NCBI RefSeq assembly: GCF_014203895.1
Contig: NZ_JACHJY010000003.1
Coordinates: forward strand, 744,001-808,000
Source: Streptomyces nymphaeiformis
GTDB taxonomy: Bacteria; Actinomycetota; Actinomycetes; Streptomycetales; Streptomycetaceae
Length of the DNA stretch: 64,000 nucleotides
Reading direction: 5' to 3'
The position numbers were made by a program, and so were the translations under genes. The notes beneath the pieces were generated by a model, which did no database searches, had not been told where the DNA came from, and saw nothing but the letters and a program-made list of their open reading frames with translations. This document shows positions 26,043-35,397 of the stretch, in pieces (positions within the stretch are counted from its first letter, which is position 1; each line of letters begins with the position of its first letter).

Positions 26043-27173
26043 GTGAACGATTTCGGGTTCGAAGAGGTCAGGGCGGTGGACGTCGTCGTCATCGGCGCCG
26101 GGCAGGCGGGGCTCTCCGCCGCCTTCCACCTGCGGCGCGCCGGTCTGGAGCCGGACCGGGACTTCGTCGTCCTGGACCACGCCCCGGAGCCGGGCGGCGC
26201 CTGGCAGTTCCGGTGGCCCTCGCTCACGTACGGCAAGGTCCACGGGATGCACGCGCTGCCCGGCATGGAGCTGACCGGGGCCGATCCCGCCCGTCCCTCC
26301 TCGGAGGTGATCGGCGCGTACTTCGACACGTACGAGCGGACCTTCGACCTGCGGGTCCACCGGCCCGTCGACGTCACCGCCGTGCGGGAGGGCGAGGGCG
26401 GGCGGCTGCGGATCGAGACCTCGGAGGGCGTCTACGCGACGCGGGCCCTGATCAACGCGACCGGCACCTGGGACCGGCCGTTCTGGCCGCGCTACCCGGG
26501 GCAGGAGACCTTCCGGGGCCGTCAGCTGCACACCGCCCAGTACCCGGGCCCCGAGGCGTTCGCCGGGAAGCGGGTGCTCGTCGTGGGCGGCGGGGCCTCC
26601 GGCACCCAGCACCTCATGGAGATCGCCGAGGTCGCCGCGGGGACGACCTGGGTGACCCGGCGCGAGCCCGTCTACCGCGAGGGCCCCTTCGGCGAGGTGG
26701 AGGGCCGCGCGGCCGTCGCCCTGGTCGAGGACCGGGTGCGGCGCGGGCTGCCGCCGCAGAGCGTCGTCTCGGTCACCGGGCTCCCCCTCAACGACGCGAT
26801 CCGCGCGGCACGCGCGCGCGGGATCCTGGACCGGCTGCCGATGTTCGACCGGATCACCCCGACCGGGGTGGCCTGGGACGACGGCCGGACCGTCGACGTG
26901 GACGTCATCCTGTGGGCGACCGGTTTCCGTGCGGCGATCGACCATCTGGCACCGCTGCGGCTGCGGGAGCCGGGCGGCGGCATCCAGGTCGAGGGGACGC
27001 GAGCGGTACGGGACGAGCGCGTCCACCTCGTCGGCTACGGGCCCTCGGCCTCGACGATCGGTGCCAACCGGGCCGGGCGCGCGGCGGTCTCCGACATCCG
27101 CCGCCTGCTGAGCGGTGACCGCGAACCGGACGGCGAGCGGGACGGCGACCGGGTCGCCGCGCCGACCGCCTGA
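26043..27173 (+). CDS. FAD/NAD(P)-binding flavoprotein monooxygenase
   Basis: A 376-residue class B-like flavoprotein. It has two Rossmann motifs: FAD-binding VVIGAGQAGLSAAFHL near residue 20 and NADPH-binding VLVVGGGASGTQHLMEIA near 180. Between them lies a YPGPEAF stretch and near the end DVILWATGFRAAIDHL, the ATG motif of flavin-containing monooxygenase-like proteins. These enzymes oxidise N or S atoms or carbonyls, or act as reductases. It begins 58 bp after ssuD on the same strand (GTG 26043, GGTGGAAG ribosome site), so it is probably the last gene of the sulfonate operon. It could supply reducing power or attack another organosulfur compound; that role is inferred only from position. 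Confidence 0.8.
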   Translation: MNDFGFEEVRAVDVVVIGAGQAGLSAAFHLRRAGLEPDRDFVVLDHAPEPGGAWQFRWPSLTYGKVHGMHALPGMELTGADPARPSSEVIGAYFDTYERTFDLRVHRPVDVTAVREGEGGRLRIETSEGVYATRALINATGTWDRPFWPRYPGQETFRGRQLHTAQYPGPEAFAGKRVLVVGGGASGTQHLMEIAEVAAGTTWVTRREPVYREGPFGEVEGRAAVALVEDRVRRGLPPQSVVSVTGLPLNDAIRAARARGILDRLPMFDRITPTGVAWDDGRTVDVDVILWATGFRAAIDHLAPLRLREPGGGIQVEGTRAVRDERVHLVGYGPSASTIGANRAGRAAVSDIRRLLSGDREPDGERDGDRVAAPTA

Positions 27174-27182
27174 CCCGCCCGT

Positions 27183-28097
27183 TCACTGGCGCGCGGCGCC
27201 CCGGTTGGCGTTGAACTCGGCCACGTTCGCCTGGTGGGTGGCGTAGTCGGCGGTGAAGCGGGTGTCCCCCGGGGCCACCGTGACGAAGTAGAGCCAGTCG
27301 CCGTCCGCGGGGCGGATCACCGCGTCCAGGGCCTGGTCCCCCGGGTTGCCGATGGGCGTCGGCGGGAGGCCCTTGCGGGCGTAGGTGTTGTACGGGCTGT
27401 CGGACTTCGTGTCCTCGAAGCTCGTGTCGACGGTGTCGCGGCCGAGGGCGTAGTGGAGGGTCGAGTCCATCTGGAGCGCCATGCCCCGGGCGAGCCGGTT
27501 GTGGACGACGCGGGCCACCTTCGCCATGTCCTCCGGGTTGTCGGCCTCGGCCTCGACGATGCTGGCCGCGATCACCGTCTCGTACACGCTGAGTCCGTGC
27601 GCCCGCGCGCCCTCGGCGATCCGCGCGGTGCCGTAGTGCCTGGCCGCCGTGTCCACCATGAAGCGCAGCAGCGCCTCCGGGGTGGTGGACGAGAGCACCG
27701 GATACGTCGCGGGGAAGAGGTAGCCCTCGGGGTTGCCGCCGGCCGCGGCGGGCAGCGGGAGGACACCGGGGGTGGTGGCGGTCCTCCGCGCGGTCCCGTC
27801 GGGCAGGTGGAGGGCCCGGTCGACGGCGGTGTAGACCTGGTCGGCCCGCCGGCCCTCCGGGACGAGGAGGGTGCGGGGCTGTTCGACGGCCGGTTCGTCG
27901 CGGCCGAGCAGCAGCGGGACGGTGACGGCGACCGCCACGGCGAGGACGGCTCCGAGGAGCAGCGCGAACCGGCCGCGCCGGGTGAGGCGGGCGCGGCCGT
28001 CCCGGCGGCCTCGACGGTCTCGGCGGGGAGGCCGGGGCAGGGAAGGGCGGCGGGGACGGCGCTGAGGTGCGTACGGTGACGGCGTCCGGTACGTCAT
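27183..28097 (-). CDS. MltG/YceG-like endolytic murein transglycosylase
   Basis: A 304-residue protein. A strongly basic N-terminus (arginine/proline-rich, ~40 residues) precedes one membrane helix (LLLGAVLAVAVAVTVPLLL), placing the domain outside. The YceG domain follows, with the catalytic glutamate in VIAASIVEAEADNPEDMAKVARVVHNRL, then the family pattern MALQMDSTLHYALG and SPYNTYARKGLPPTPIGNPGDQALDAV. MltG cleaves nascent glycan strands and sets their length. It is shorter than typical MltG because it lacks an extended LysM-like region. ATG 28097 has no close partner. It is convergent with the flavoprotein gene, whose stop is 9 bp away. Possibly a paralogue of a housekeeping mltG elsewhere. 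Confidence 0.85.
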   Translation of the reverse strand: MTYRTPSPYAPQRRPRRPSLPRPPRRDRRGRRDGRARLTRRGRFALLLGAVLAVAVAVTVPLLLGRDEPAVEQPRTLLVPEGRRADQVYTAVDRALHLPDGTARRTATTPGVLPLPAAAGGNPEGYLFPATYPVLSSTTPEALLRFMVDTAARHYGTARIAEGARAHGLSVYETVIAASIVEAEADNPEDMAKVARVVHNRLARGMALQMDSTLHYALGRDTVDTSFEDTKSDSPYNTYARKGLPPTPIGNPGDQALDAVIRPADGDWLYFVTVAPGDTRFTADYATHQANVAEFNANRGAARQ

Positions 28098-28150
28098 GGG
28101 CGGCACGCTAACCCGGTCCGTCCGCGAATCCGGGGAACCCGCGCACGCGG

Positions 28151-28191
28151 CGGCGCCGCCGGCCCCCTGGGACGGGGGGCCGACGGCGCCG
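28151..28191 (-). terminator. Long hairpin behind the 19-residue peptide gene
   Basis: The 17-nt arms at 28151-28167 and 28175-28191 pair with one mismatch around a 7-nt loop. All pairs are G-C rich and no T tract follows. It lies 14 bp beyond the stop of the small peptide gene on the minus strand, so it probably terminates that transcript. It also insulates mltG. Confidence 0.7.
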
Positions 28192-28204
28192 GGCACTGCG
28201 ATCG

Positions 28205-28264
28205 TCAGACGAGCCAGCCCAGGAAGTGGAGGACGCCGGCGAGCAGGTTGGTGATGACGTTCAT
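28205..28264 (-). CDS. 19-residue hydrophobic peptide
   Basis: An ATG-to-TGA frame of 20 codons on the minus strand encodes MNVITNLLAGVLHFLGWLV. The product is almost entirely hydrophobic and uncharged apart from a central histidine, enough for one short membrane-associated helix. A strong Shine-Dalgarno (GAGGAGAAG) precedes the ATG at proper distance, and a stable hairpin follows the stop after 14 bp, so it looks like a complete small gene rather than a chance frame. It lies between the MDR-type ABC exporter gene (123 bp upstream, same strand) and the MltG-like gene. It could be a small membrane regulator, a signalling peptide or a type I toxin-like peptide. I cannot assign a function. Confidence 0.6.
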   Translation of the reverse strand: MNVITNLLAGVLHFLGWLV

Positions 28265-28387
28265 GGTGGTGCTTCTCCTCGTACAGGTACATCAGTGGGA
28301 CGTGTGCGGTCGCGGTCTGCAGCCCGTCGCTCGCACTCCGTAATCTTCCGATGCCGCCCGGGAGTCGGGCAACGAATCCCGGAGCGA

Positions 28388-30268
28388 TCACACGTTCTGG
28401 GGAACAACCGCTCCCACGTTCGCCTGTTCGGTCGGGGTGGGGCCCTCCTCGGTGCCGTTCACGGCCGTACGGGCGTCCCGGCGGACCAGCGCCGCGTACC
28501 GTCCGTCCCGGGCGAGCAGCTCCTCGTGCGTCCCGCGCTCCGCTATCCGGCCCGCCTCCAGGACGACGATCTGGTCGGCGTCGCGGACGGTGGAGAGCCG
28601 GTGGGCGATGGTGATCGTGGTGCGGCCGGCCGACAGGGCGTCGATGGCGCGCTGCACCGCGTGCTCGGTGCGGGTGTCGAGGGCGCTGGTCGCCTCGTCG
28701 AGGATCAGCACGGGCGGATCGCGCAGGATGGTGCGCGCGATGGCGAGGCGCTGCTTCTCGCCGCCGGAGAAGCGGTAGCCGCGCTCGCCGACGAGGGTGT
28801 CGTACCCCTCGGGGAGCGAGGCGATGTGCTCGTGGATCTGGGCGGCGCGCGCGGCGGCCTCGATCTCCTCGTCGGTGGCGTCCGGCTTCGCGAAGCGGAG
28901 GTTGTCGGCGACCGAGGCGTGGAAGAGGTACGTCTCCTGGGAGACGACGCCGACGGCGCGGGCGAGGGTGTCGAAGTCCAGGTCGCGCACGTCGACCCCG
29001 TCGAGGGTGACGCGGCCGCCGGTGACGTCGTACAGCCGGGGCACCAGGTAGCTGAGGGTGGACTTGCCGGAGCCGGTGGGGCCGACGACGGCCAGGCTGC
29101 CGCCGGCGGGGACGGTCAGGTCGATGCCGTCCAGGGTCGGGCGGCTCTGCCCCTCGGGGTCGTAGTGGAACTCGGCCTTCTCGAAGGCGACCTCGCCGCG
29201 GATCCCCGGCAGCCGGACCGGCTCCTCGGGCTCGGTGATCTCGACGGGCAGGTCGAGGTACTCGAAGATGCGCTGGAAGAGCGCAAGGGAGGTCTGCACC
29301 TGCACGCCGGTGGAGAGCAGGCTGACGGCGGGCCGGAAGAGGCCCTGCTGGAGCGAGACGAAGGCGACGAGCGTGCCGAGCGAGATCTCCGAGACGCCCC
29401 GCCCGAGGGCGATGCCGGCGGCCCAGTAGATCAGGGCGGGCATGGCGGCCATGACGATGCCGATGGTGGACATCCGCCACCGTCCGGCCATGGAGGAGCG
29501 CACTTCGAGGTCGACGAGGCGCTCGGACTCCTCGGCGAAGGACTTGGTCAGGGAGTCGGCGCGACCCATGGTGCGGCCGAGCAGGATGCCGCTGACCGAG
29601 AGGGACTCGGTGACGGTCGCGGCCATCGCGGCCATCTGCTTCTGGCGCTGGGTGGTGATCTTCTTGCGCTCGCGGCCGACGCGGCGGCTGATCCAGACGA
29701 AGACCGGCAGCAGGAGCAGCGAGACGAGGGTGAGGCGCCAGTCGAGGGCGAGCATGGCGACGACGGTCGCGACGACCGCGGTCAGGTTGGAGACCAGGGA
29801 GGTGGCCGTGGAGGTCACGGTCGCCTGCATGCCGCCGATGTCGTTGGCGATGCGGGACTGGACCTCGCCCGTACGCGTGCGCGTGAAGAAGGCGAGCGGC
29901 ATCCGCTGGAGCTGCTCGTAGACCCCGGTGCGCAGGTCGTGCATGACGCGCTGGCCGACGGTGGTCGAGATGAGGGTCTGGAGCACGCCGAAGACGCTGG
30001 TCAGGACGGCGGTGGCGATCATGCCGAGGGCGAGCAGGCTGAGGAGCCCGGTGCGGCCCTGGGGGATCGCGACGTCCAGGATCTCGCGGAGGAGGAACGG
30101 CGAGGCGACCGACACGAGCGAGGCGGCGCCGACCAGGAGGCCGACGAGCGCGAGGCGCGCGCGGTAGGGGCGGAAGAGCCGCAGGATCCGCCGCACCTGC
30201 GCGGGCTCCTTGGGCTGGCCGGGGTCGCGGGGCGGGGGCGTCCAGTCGGACTGGTCGTGGGGGCGCAT
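28388..30268 (-). CDS. MDR-type ABC exporter (fused permease-ATPase)
   Basis: A 626-residue half-transporter. The N-terminal ABC-exporter membrane domain has six helices (about residues 30-340), with the cytoplasmic coupling segment [17 protein letters not shown]. The ATPase domain follows from about 370: Walker [11 protein letters not shown]-loop [18 protein letters not shown], signature [16 protein letters not shown], Walker [14 protein letters not shown], and an H-loop His in TIAHRLSTV. Such proteins dimerise to export drugs, lipids or peptides. ATG 30268 is chosen because AAGGAG lies just before it; an in-frame GTG 13 codons earlier exists. It is divergent from a MarR regulator whose operator overlaps its promoter, so export is probably induced by the MarR ligand. 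Confidence 0.92.
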   Translation of the reverse strand: MRPHDQSDWTPPPRDPGQPKEPAQVRRILRLFRPYRARLALVGLLVGAASLVSVASPFLLREILDVAIPQGRTGLLSLLALGMIATAVLTSVFGVLQTLISTTVGQRVMHDLRTGVYEQLQRMPLAFFTRTRTGEVQSRIANDIGGMQATVTSTATSLVSNLTAVVATVVAMLALDWRLTLVSLLLLPVFVWISRRVGRERKKITTQRQKQMAAMAATVTESLSVSGILLGRTMGRADSLTKSFAEESERLVDLEVRSSMAGRWRMSTIGIVMAAMPALIYWAAGIALGRGVSEISLGTLVAFVSLQQGLFRPAVSLLSTGVQVQTSLALFQRIFEYLDLPVEITEPEEPVRLPGIRGEVAFEKAEFHYDPEGQSRPTLDGIDLTVPAGGSLAVVGPTGSGKSTLSYLVPRLYDVTGGRVTLDGVDVRDLDFDTLARAVGVVSQETYLFHASVADNLRFAKPDATDEEIEAAARAAQIHEHIASLPEGYDTLVGERGYRFSGGEKQRLAIARTILRDPPVLILDEATSALDTRTEHAVQRAIDALSAGRTTITIAHRLSTVRDADQIVVLEAGRIAERGTHEELLARDGRYAALVRRDARTAVNGTEEGPTPTEQANVGAVVPQNV

Positions 30269-30302
30269 GGGCTCCTTCGGGAGGATTCGACGGTCGATAG
30301 AG

Positions 30303-30335
30303 ACCATAGCTCATTGTTACCTACCCTCACAATGA
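30303..30335. promoter_or_regulatory. MarR operator and promoter of the ABC exporter
   Basis: TCATTGT (30311-30317) and ACAATGA (30329-30335) form a perfect inverted repeat with 11 nt between, in the divergent region. On the minus strand TTGTGA (30332-30327) and TATGGT (30308-30303), spaced by 18 nt, give a promoter for the exporter. The repeat covers its -35 and spacer. MarR proteins bind ATTGT/ACAAT-type palindromes, so the adjacent MarR protein is the likely ligand. Confidence 0.6.
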
Positions 30336-30359
30336 ACATGGTCCTGATATTGTTCCCGC

Positions 30360-30821
30360 ATGAACACCTCCGACCGTCCGGGCGGGACCGACACCGACGG
30401 GCTCCTCGCCGAGCAGTTGCTGCGGCTCACCCGGCGTCTGCACCGCATCCAGAAGCGCCATCTGGAGCCGGTCGGCATCACCCCCGCGCAGTCCCGGCTG
30501 CTGCGCACGGTCGCGCACTTCGGCGAGCCGCCCCGGATGGCGGACCTCGCGGCCCGCCTGGAGGTCGTCCCGAGGGCCGTGACCAGTCTCGTCGACGGTC
30601 TGGAGGCGGGCGACCGGGTGCGCCGGGTGCCCGACCCGAGCAACCGCCGGGTGGTGCGGATCGAGCTCACCGACGCGGGCCGCGCCACGCTGCGCGAGCT
30701 GCGCAGCGCGCGCCGGGCCGCCGCAGAGGACATCCTTGCTCCATTGACCGTCGAACAGCGCGAGGTGCTCGAAGGTCTGCTGTCCGCCCTGGTCGACCCC
30801 GGCCCGGAGCGCGGCTGCTGA
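30360..30821 (+). CDS. MarR-family transcriptional regulator
   Basis: A 153-residue winged-helix protein of the MarR family. It has dimerisation helices at both ends, a central helix-turn-helix (PPRMADLAARLEVVPRAVTSLVDGLEAGD) and a wing with the family signature RVPDPSNRRVVRIELTDAGR. MarR proteins usually repress their own gene and a neighbouring efflux or detoxification gene until a phenolic or oxidant ligand binds. The divergent MDR-type ABC exporter and the palindrome between them fit this model. ATG 30360. The FAD/Fe-S dehydrogenase follows 39 bp downstream on the same strand, but its separate strong ribosome site suggests it may not be co-regulated. Confidence 0.92.
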   Translation: MNTSDRPGGTDTDGLLAEQLLRLTRRLHRIQKRHLEPVGITPAQSRLLRTVAHFGEPPRMADLAARLEVVPRAVTSLVDGLEAGDRVRRVPDPSNRRVVRIELTDAGRATLRELRSARRAAAEDILAPLTVEQREVLEGLLSALVDPGPERGC

Positions 30822-30860
30822 CCCGACGGGTGCGGGGACGCGCCGAAGGGGAGCCAGGAC

Positions 30861-33785
30861 ATGCCGCTGCTCGAACCGAACCCGCAGGCCCTGCGTCCCG
30901 GTACGAAGCGGACGCCCGCCCCCGACCGCGTGCCGGAACTCACGGCGCGCGGCACGCCACGGCGGCTGCGCGAGGAGCTCACCGAGCTCCTGGGCCCCGG
31001 GAAGGTCCTGTCGAAGATCTCCGACCTGGTGCGCTACGCCTCGGACGCGAGCCCGTACCGCTTCGTCCCGCAGGTCGTCGTGGTCGCCGAGGACATCGAC
31101 GACATCTCCGCCATCCTGTCGTACGCCCACGGCAAGGGCCGCGAGGTGGTCTTCCGGGCCGCCGGGACCAGCCTCAACGGCCAGGCGCAGGGGGAGGACG
31201 TCCTCGTCGACGTGCGCCGTCACTGGGCGGGCGTCGAGATCCTGGACGGCGGGGCCCGGGCGCGGATCCGGCCCGGCACCACCGTGGTGCGGGCCAATGC
31301 CGCGCTCGCCCCGTACGGGCGGGTCCTGGGGCCCGATCCGGCGAGCGCGATCGCCTGCACGATCGGCGGGGTCGTCGCCAACAACGCCTCGGGGATGACG
31401 GCCGGCACCACCCGGAACTCGTACCGGACCGTCGCCTCCCTGACCGTCGTCCTGCCGAGCGGGACCGTGGTCGACACGGCCGCCCCGGACGCCGACGAGG
31501 AGCTCGCGCGCGCCGAGCCGAGGCTCTGCGCGGAGCTGATGGCGCTGAAGGCCGAGATCGAGGCCGACGAGGAACTGACCGCCAGGATCCGGGCCAAGCA
31601 CACCATCAAGAACACCAACGGCTACCGGCTCGACGCCTTCCTCGACGGCGACACCCCGGTGCGGATCCTGCGCGGACTGATGGTCGGCTCCGAGGGCACC
31701 TTCGGCTTCATCTCCGAGGTCGTCTTCGACACCCTGCCGCTGGACCGGGAGGTGTCCACGGCCCTGCTGTTCTTCCCCTCGCTGCCGGCCGCCGCCGCGG
31801 CCGTGCCCCTGTTCAACGAGGCCGGGGCGCTCGCCGTCGAGCTGATGGACGGCAACACGCTGCGGGCCTCGGTGAGCGTGGCGGGCGTGCCCGCCGACTG
31901 GGCGGAGCTGCCGAAGGAGACGGCGGCGCTCCTGGTCGAGTTCCGGGCACCGGACGCGCCGGCCCTGGAGGCGTACGAGCGGGCGGCGGAGACCGTGCTC
32001 GGCGGCCTCGACCCGATCGCCCCGGTGGCCTCCGTGGAGAACGCCTTCACCCGGGACCCGAAGCGGATCTCCGGCTACTGGAAGGCCCGCAAGGCCTTCG
32101 TGACGGCCGTCGGCGGCTCCCGCCCCTCCGGCACGACCCTGATCACCGAGGACTTCGCGGTGCCGCCGGACCGGCTCGCGGAGGCCTGCGAGTCGCTGCT
32201 CGGCCTCCAGGCCCGGCACGGTTTCGACGCGGCCGTCGCCGGCCACGCGGCCCACGGCAACCTCCACTTCCTGCTCGCCTTCGACGCGGCCGACCCCGCC
32301 GACGTCCAGCGGTACGCGGCCTTCATGGACGAGTTCTGCAAGGTGACCGTGGAGCGCTTCGACGGCTCGCTGAAGGCGGAGCACGCCACCGGCCGCAACA
32401 TCGCGCCGTTCCTGGAGCTGGAGTGGGGGACGCGGGCGACCGATCTGATGTGGCGGGTCAAGGAGGCCATCGACCCGGCCGGTGTGCTCGCCCCGCGGAT
32501 CGTCCTGGACCGCGACCCGCAGGCCCATCTGCGCGGCCTGAAGACGATCCCCGCCGTGGAGCGGATCGCCGACCCCTGCATCGAGTGCGGTTTCTGCGAA
32601 CCGACCTGCCCCAGCCACGACCTGACGACCACTCCGCGCCAGCGGATCGTGCTGCGCCGGGAGATGATGCGCCAGTCCGACGGCTCGCCGGTCGAGGCCC
32701 GGCTCCTGGAGGCGTACGGCTACGACGCCGTCGACACCTGCGCCGGCGACTCGACGTGCAGGCTGGCCTGCCCGGTCGGGATCGACACGGGGGCGCTGAT
32801 GAAGGAGTTCCGGCACCAGCGGCACTCGCCGCGCGAGGAGCGGATCGCGGCTCTGGCCGCGAGGAACTTCCGCGTGGTGGAGGCCTCCGCGCGGCTCGCG
32901 GTCGCCGCCGCGGACCGGATCGGCGACCGGGTCCTGGAGTCGGTGACGGGCCTCGCCCGCAGGGCCGTCCGCCCCGACCTCGTCCCGGAGTGGCTGCCGG
33001 AGATCCCCGGCGCGGCCGCCTGGCGGCTCCCCCGCACCCACCGTCCGGCGGCGGTCGCCGTCTACTACCCGGCCTGTGTGAACCGCGTCTTCGGCAATCC
33101 GGAGGGCGTCCGCGGGCCCTCGCTGCCGGAGGCCGTCGTCACGGTGTCCGCGCGGGCCGGGCGGCCGGTGTGGATCCCGGACGACGTGGCCGGCACGTGC
33201 TGCGCGACGATCTGGCACTCCAAGGGGTACGAGCGGGGCAACGAGGTGATGGCGAACCGGATCGTCGAGGCCGCCTGGGGATGGACGGCCGGCGGGAGGC
33301 TGCCGCTCGTGGTGGACGCCTCCTCGTGCACCCTCGGCATCGCGCACGAGGTGGTGCCGTACCTGACGGAGGAGAACCGTGAGCTGCACGCCGAACTGAC
33401 CGTGGTGGACTCGCTCGTGTGGGCGGCGGACGAGCTGCTCCCCCGGCTCGACGTGCACCGCCGGGTCGCCTCGGCCGTGGTCCACCCGACCTGCTCGATG
33501 CGGCACCTGGGCGACGAGGAGAAGCTCACCGCGCTCGCCGGGGCCTGCGCGGAGGAGGTCGTCGTCCCCGCCGACGCGGGCTGCTGCGCCTTCGCCGGCG
33601 ACCGGGGCATGCTGCACCCGGAGCTGACGGCCTCGGCGACGGCCCGCGAGGCCGCCGAGGTCACGGCCCGTCCGTTCGACGCGCACGTCTCGGCGAACCG
33701 GATGTGCGAGATCGGGATGAACCGCGCGACAGGCCGGAGTTACGAATCGGTGCTGCTCGCTCTGGAACGCGCCACCCGCCCCTGA
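30861..33785 (+). CDS. FAD and Fe-S D-2-hydroxyacid dehydrogenase (Dld-II / D-lactate type)
   Basis: A 974-residue fusion. An FAD-binding PCMH-type domain covers about residues 65-290 ([19 protein letters not shown], then [15 protein letters not shown]). An FAD-oxidase C-terminal domain follows to about 535, with the metal-binding [11 protein letters not shown] and [17 protein letters not shown] 4Fe-4S site has Cys573, 576, 579 and 583 ([11 protein letters not shown]) and a second CxxxxxCxxxC cluster ([11 protein letters not shown]) lies near 626. Two C-terminal cysteine-rich CCG domains come last ([20 protein letters not shown] and [12 protein letters not shown]). This layout oxidises D-lactate or D-2-hydroxyglutarate and passes electrons to quinone. 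The ATG 30861 has a GGGGAG site, and a perfect 13-bp hairpin ends the unit. Confidence 0.88.
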   Translation: MPLLEPNPQALRPGTKRTPAPDRVPELTARGTPRRLREELTELLGPGKVLSKISDLVRYASDASPYRFVPQVVVVAEDIDDISAILSYAHGKGREVVFRAAGTSLNGQAQGEDVLVDVRRHWAGVEILDGGARARIRPGTTVVRANAALAPYGRVLGPDPASAIACTIGGVVANNASGMTAGTTRNSYRTVASLTVVLPSGTVVDTAAPDADEELARAEPRLCAELMALKAEIEADEELTARIRAKHTIKNTNGYRLDAFLDGDTPVRILRGLMVGSEGTFGFISEVVFDTLPLDREVSTALLFFPSLPAAAAAVPLFNEAGALAVELMDGNTLRASVSVAGVPADWAELPKETAALLVEFRAPDAPALEAYERAAETVLGGLDPIAPVASVENAFTRDPKRISGYWKARKAFVTAVGGSRPSGTTLITEDFAVPPDRLAEACESLLGLQARHGFDAAVAGHAAHGNLHFLLAFDAADPADVQRYAAFMDEFCKVTVERFDGSLKAEHATGRNIAPFLELEWGTRATDLMWRVKEAIDPAGVLAPRIVLDRDPQAHLRGLKTIPAVERIADPCIECGFCEPTCPSHDLTTTPRQRIVLRREMMRQSDGSPVEARLLEAYGYDAVDTCAGDSTCRLACPVGIDTGALMKEFRHQRHSPREERIAALAARNFRVVEASARLAVAAADRIGDRVLESVTGLARRAVRPDLVPEWLPEIPGAAAWRLPRTHRPAAVAVYYPACVNRVFGNPEGVRGPSLPEAVVTVSARAGRPVWIPDDVAGTCCATIWHSKGYERGNEVMANRIVEAAWGWTAGGRLPLVVDASSCTLGIAHEVVPYLTEENRELHAELTVVDSLVWAADELLPRLDVHRRVASAVVHPTCSMRHLGDEEKLTALAGACAEEVVVPADAGCCAFAGDRGMLHPELTASATAREAAEVTARPFDAHVSANRMCEIGMNRATGRSYESVLLALERATRP

Positions 33786-33818
33786 TTATCCGTCAATCCT
33801 CCACGCGCCAGGGCGGAC

Positions 33819-33850
33819 AGGGCCCCTCACCCCGTACGGTGAGGGGCCCT
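33819..33850 (+). terminator. Terminator of the dehydrogenase gene
   Basis: Arms AGGGCCCCTCACC (33819-33831) and GGTGAGGGGCCCT (33838-33850) pair perfectly around the loop CCGTAC, 34 bp after the stop codon. The downstream sequence is only weakly T-rich. Confidence 0.8.
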
Positions 33851-33940
33851 TCGTATGTTCGGGTGATCATCCGCGGCCGGTGCGGCTCGGCGGAGGAACC
33901 TGAACAGTACAGTCCAACCACCCGTCAGCAGGGAGGTTCC

Positions 33941-35347
33941 ATGGACGACCAGACACCGCGCCCCCCGAGCCGTCGCACGGTCCTGCGGACCACGGCCGGA
34001 GCGGGACTCGCCATCACCGCCGCGAGCGGGCAGACCGCGCAGGCCGCCACCGGTTCCGCTCCCGCCGTCACGCCGCAGGCCCCCGCCGTGCCGAAGCGCC
34101 GGGGCGCCACCATGGCCGGCGTCCCGTTCCAGGGCCGATCCACCGTCCGGATCGGCATCATCGGGCTCGGCAACCGCGGCGGCGGCATGATCGGCAACTT
34201 CCTCGCCCTCCCCTGGGTCCAGGTCGTCGCCCTCTGCGACCCGGTGCGCGAGAAGGCCGCCAAGGCCGCCAGGGCCGTCACCGCCTCCGGCCGGCCCGCC
34301 CCCACCCTCTACACCCACGGCGAGGAGGACTACGCGAACCTCTGCGCCCGCACCGACCTCGACTTCGTGTACGCGGCGACCCCCTGGGACACCCACTTCG
34401 CGATCGCCAGGACGGCGATGCAGAACGGCAAGCACGTCGGCGTGGAGTGCCCGATCGCGCTCGAGCTCGACCAGCTGTGGGAGCTCGTCGACCTGTCGGA
34501 GCAGACCCGCCGCCACTGCATGCAGCTGGAGAACTGCTGCTACGGGCGCAACGAGATGCGGGTGCTGCGGATGGCGCACGCCGGGAGGTTCGGGGAGCTG
34601 CTGCACGGCGCGGGGGCGTACAACCACGACCTGCGCGGGCTGCTGTTCTCGCCGACGTACTACGAGGGGCCCTGGCGCCGGCTGTGGCACACCCGGCTGC
34701 GCGGGGACCTCTACCCGAACCACGGCTTCGGGCCGGTCGCCAACTACATGGACGTCAACCGGGGCGACCGGGCGGTGAGCATCAGCAGCTTCGGCACCCC
34801 GTCCCTCGGGCTCGCCGAGTACCGCGCGGCTCACGTGCCGGCCGGCGACCCGAGCTGGAAGGAGACGTACATCGAGAGCGACCGGACGATCAGCATGGTG
34901 CGGACGGCCAAGGGCCGGCTGATCCGCCTGGAGCACGACGTGTCCACCCCGCACCCGTACAGCAGGATCAACAGCCTGGGCGGTACGCGGGGGGTCTTCG
35001 AGGACTACCCGGCCCGGATCTATCTGGAGCCGGACCACAAGGACGACGTCTGGGGGGACTTCTCGGCGTACGCGGCCGAGTTCGACCACTGGCTGTGGAA
35101 GGACCACGCCAACCCGCCGGGGGCCCACGGCGGCATGGACTACATCATGGTCTACCGCCTGATGCAGTGCCTCCAGAAGGGCCTGCCGCCGGACTTCGAC
35201 GTGTACGACGCCGCCACCTGGACGGCTCCCGTGCCGCTGAGCCACGCCTCGATCAAGGCGAACGGCGCGCCGCAGGAGATCCCCGACTTCACGCGCGGCG
35301 AGTGGCGCAGGGCCCGCGCGGGCGTGGATTCGGCGAAGCCGGCCTGA
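33941..35347 (+). CDS. Secreted GH109-like (Gfo/Idh/MocA) glycosidase
   Basis: A 468-residue protein. A twin-arginine signal ([20 protein letters not shown]) precedes a Rossmann domain with the NAD motif [15 protein letters not shown]. Following segments ([73 protein letters not shown]) resemble family 109 glycosidases. These use tightly bound NAD+ to cleave alpha-N-acetylgalactosamine by an oxidation-elimination route. Folding with cofactor inside the cell explains the Tat signal. A plain sugar oxidoreductase of the same fold is the alternative. The ATG 33941 follows GGGAGG. It is convergent with a PNGase A-like gene, separated by a shared terminator. Confidence 0.82.
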   Translation: MDDQTPRPPSRRTVLRTTAGAGLAITAASGQTAQAATGSAPAVTPQAPAVPKRRGATMAGVPFQGRSTVRIGIIGLGNRGGGMIGNFLALPWVQVVALCDPVREKAAKAARAVTASGRPAPTLYTHGEEDYANLCARTDLDFVYAATPWDTHFAIARTAMQNGKHVGVECPIALELDQLWELVDLSEQTRRHCMQLENCCYGRNEMRVLRMAHAGRFGELLHGAGAYNHDLRGLLFSPTYYEGPWRRLWHTRLRGDLYPNHGFGPVANYMDVNRGDRAVSISSFGTPSLGLAEYRAAHVPAGDPSWKETYIESDRTISMVRTAKGRLIRLEHDVSTPHPYSRINSLGGTRGVFEDYPARIYLEPDHKDDVWGDFSAYAAEFDHWLWKDHANPPGAHGGMDYIMVYRLMQCLQKGLPPDFDVYDAATWTAPVPLSHASIKANGAPQEIPDFTRGEWRRARAGVDSAKPA

Positions 35348-35356
35348 CCGGCGGCA

Positions 35357-35389
35357 CTGCCCGGCCCCTCGGGAAGCGGGGCCGGGCAG
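35357..35389. terminator. Bidirectional terminator between the two glycan-enzyme genes
   Basis: CTGCCCGGCCCC (35357-35368) and GGGGCCGGGCAG (35378-35389) pair perfectly with a 9-nt loop. The hairpin lies between two convergent stop codons only 50 bp apart, so it likely serves both. Confidence 0.8.
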
Positions 35390-35397
35390 CGTCGTGT

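Noticed and set aside
28226..33382. A plus-strand open frame of over 1700 codons
   Set aside because: It runs antisense to the ABC exporter and then overlaps the MarR and dehydrogenase genes in another frame. The translation is low-complexity Arg/Gly/Ala, so it is a composition artefact.
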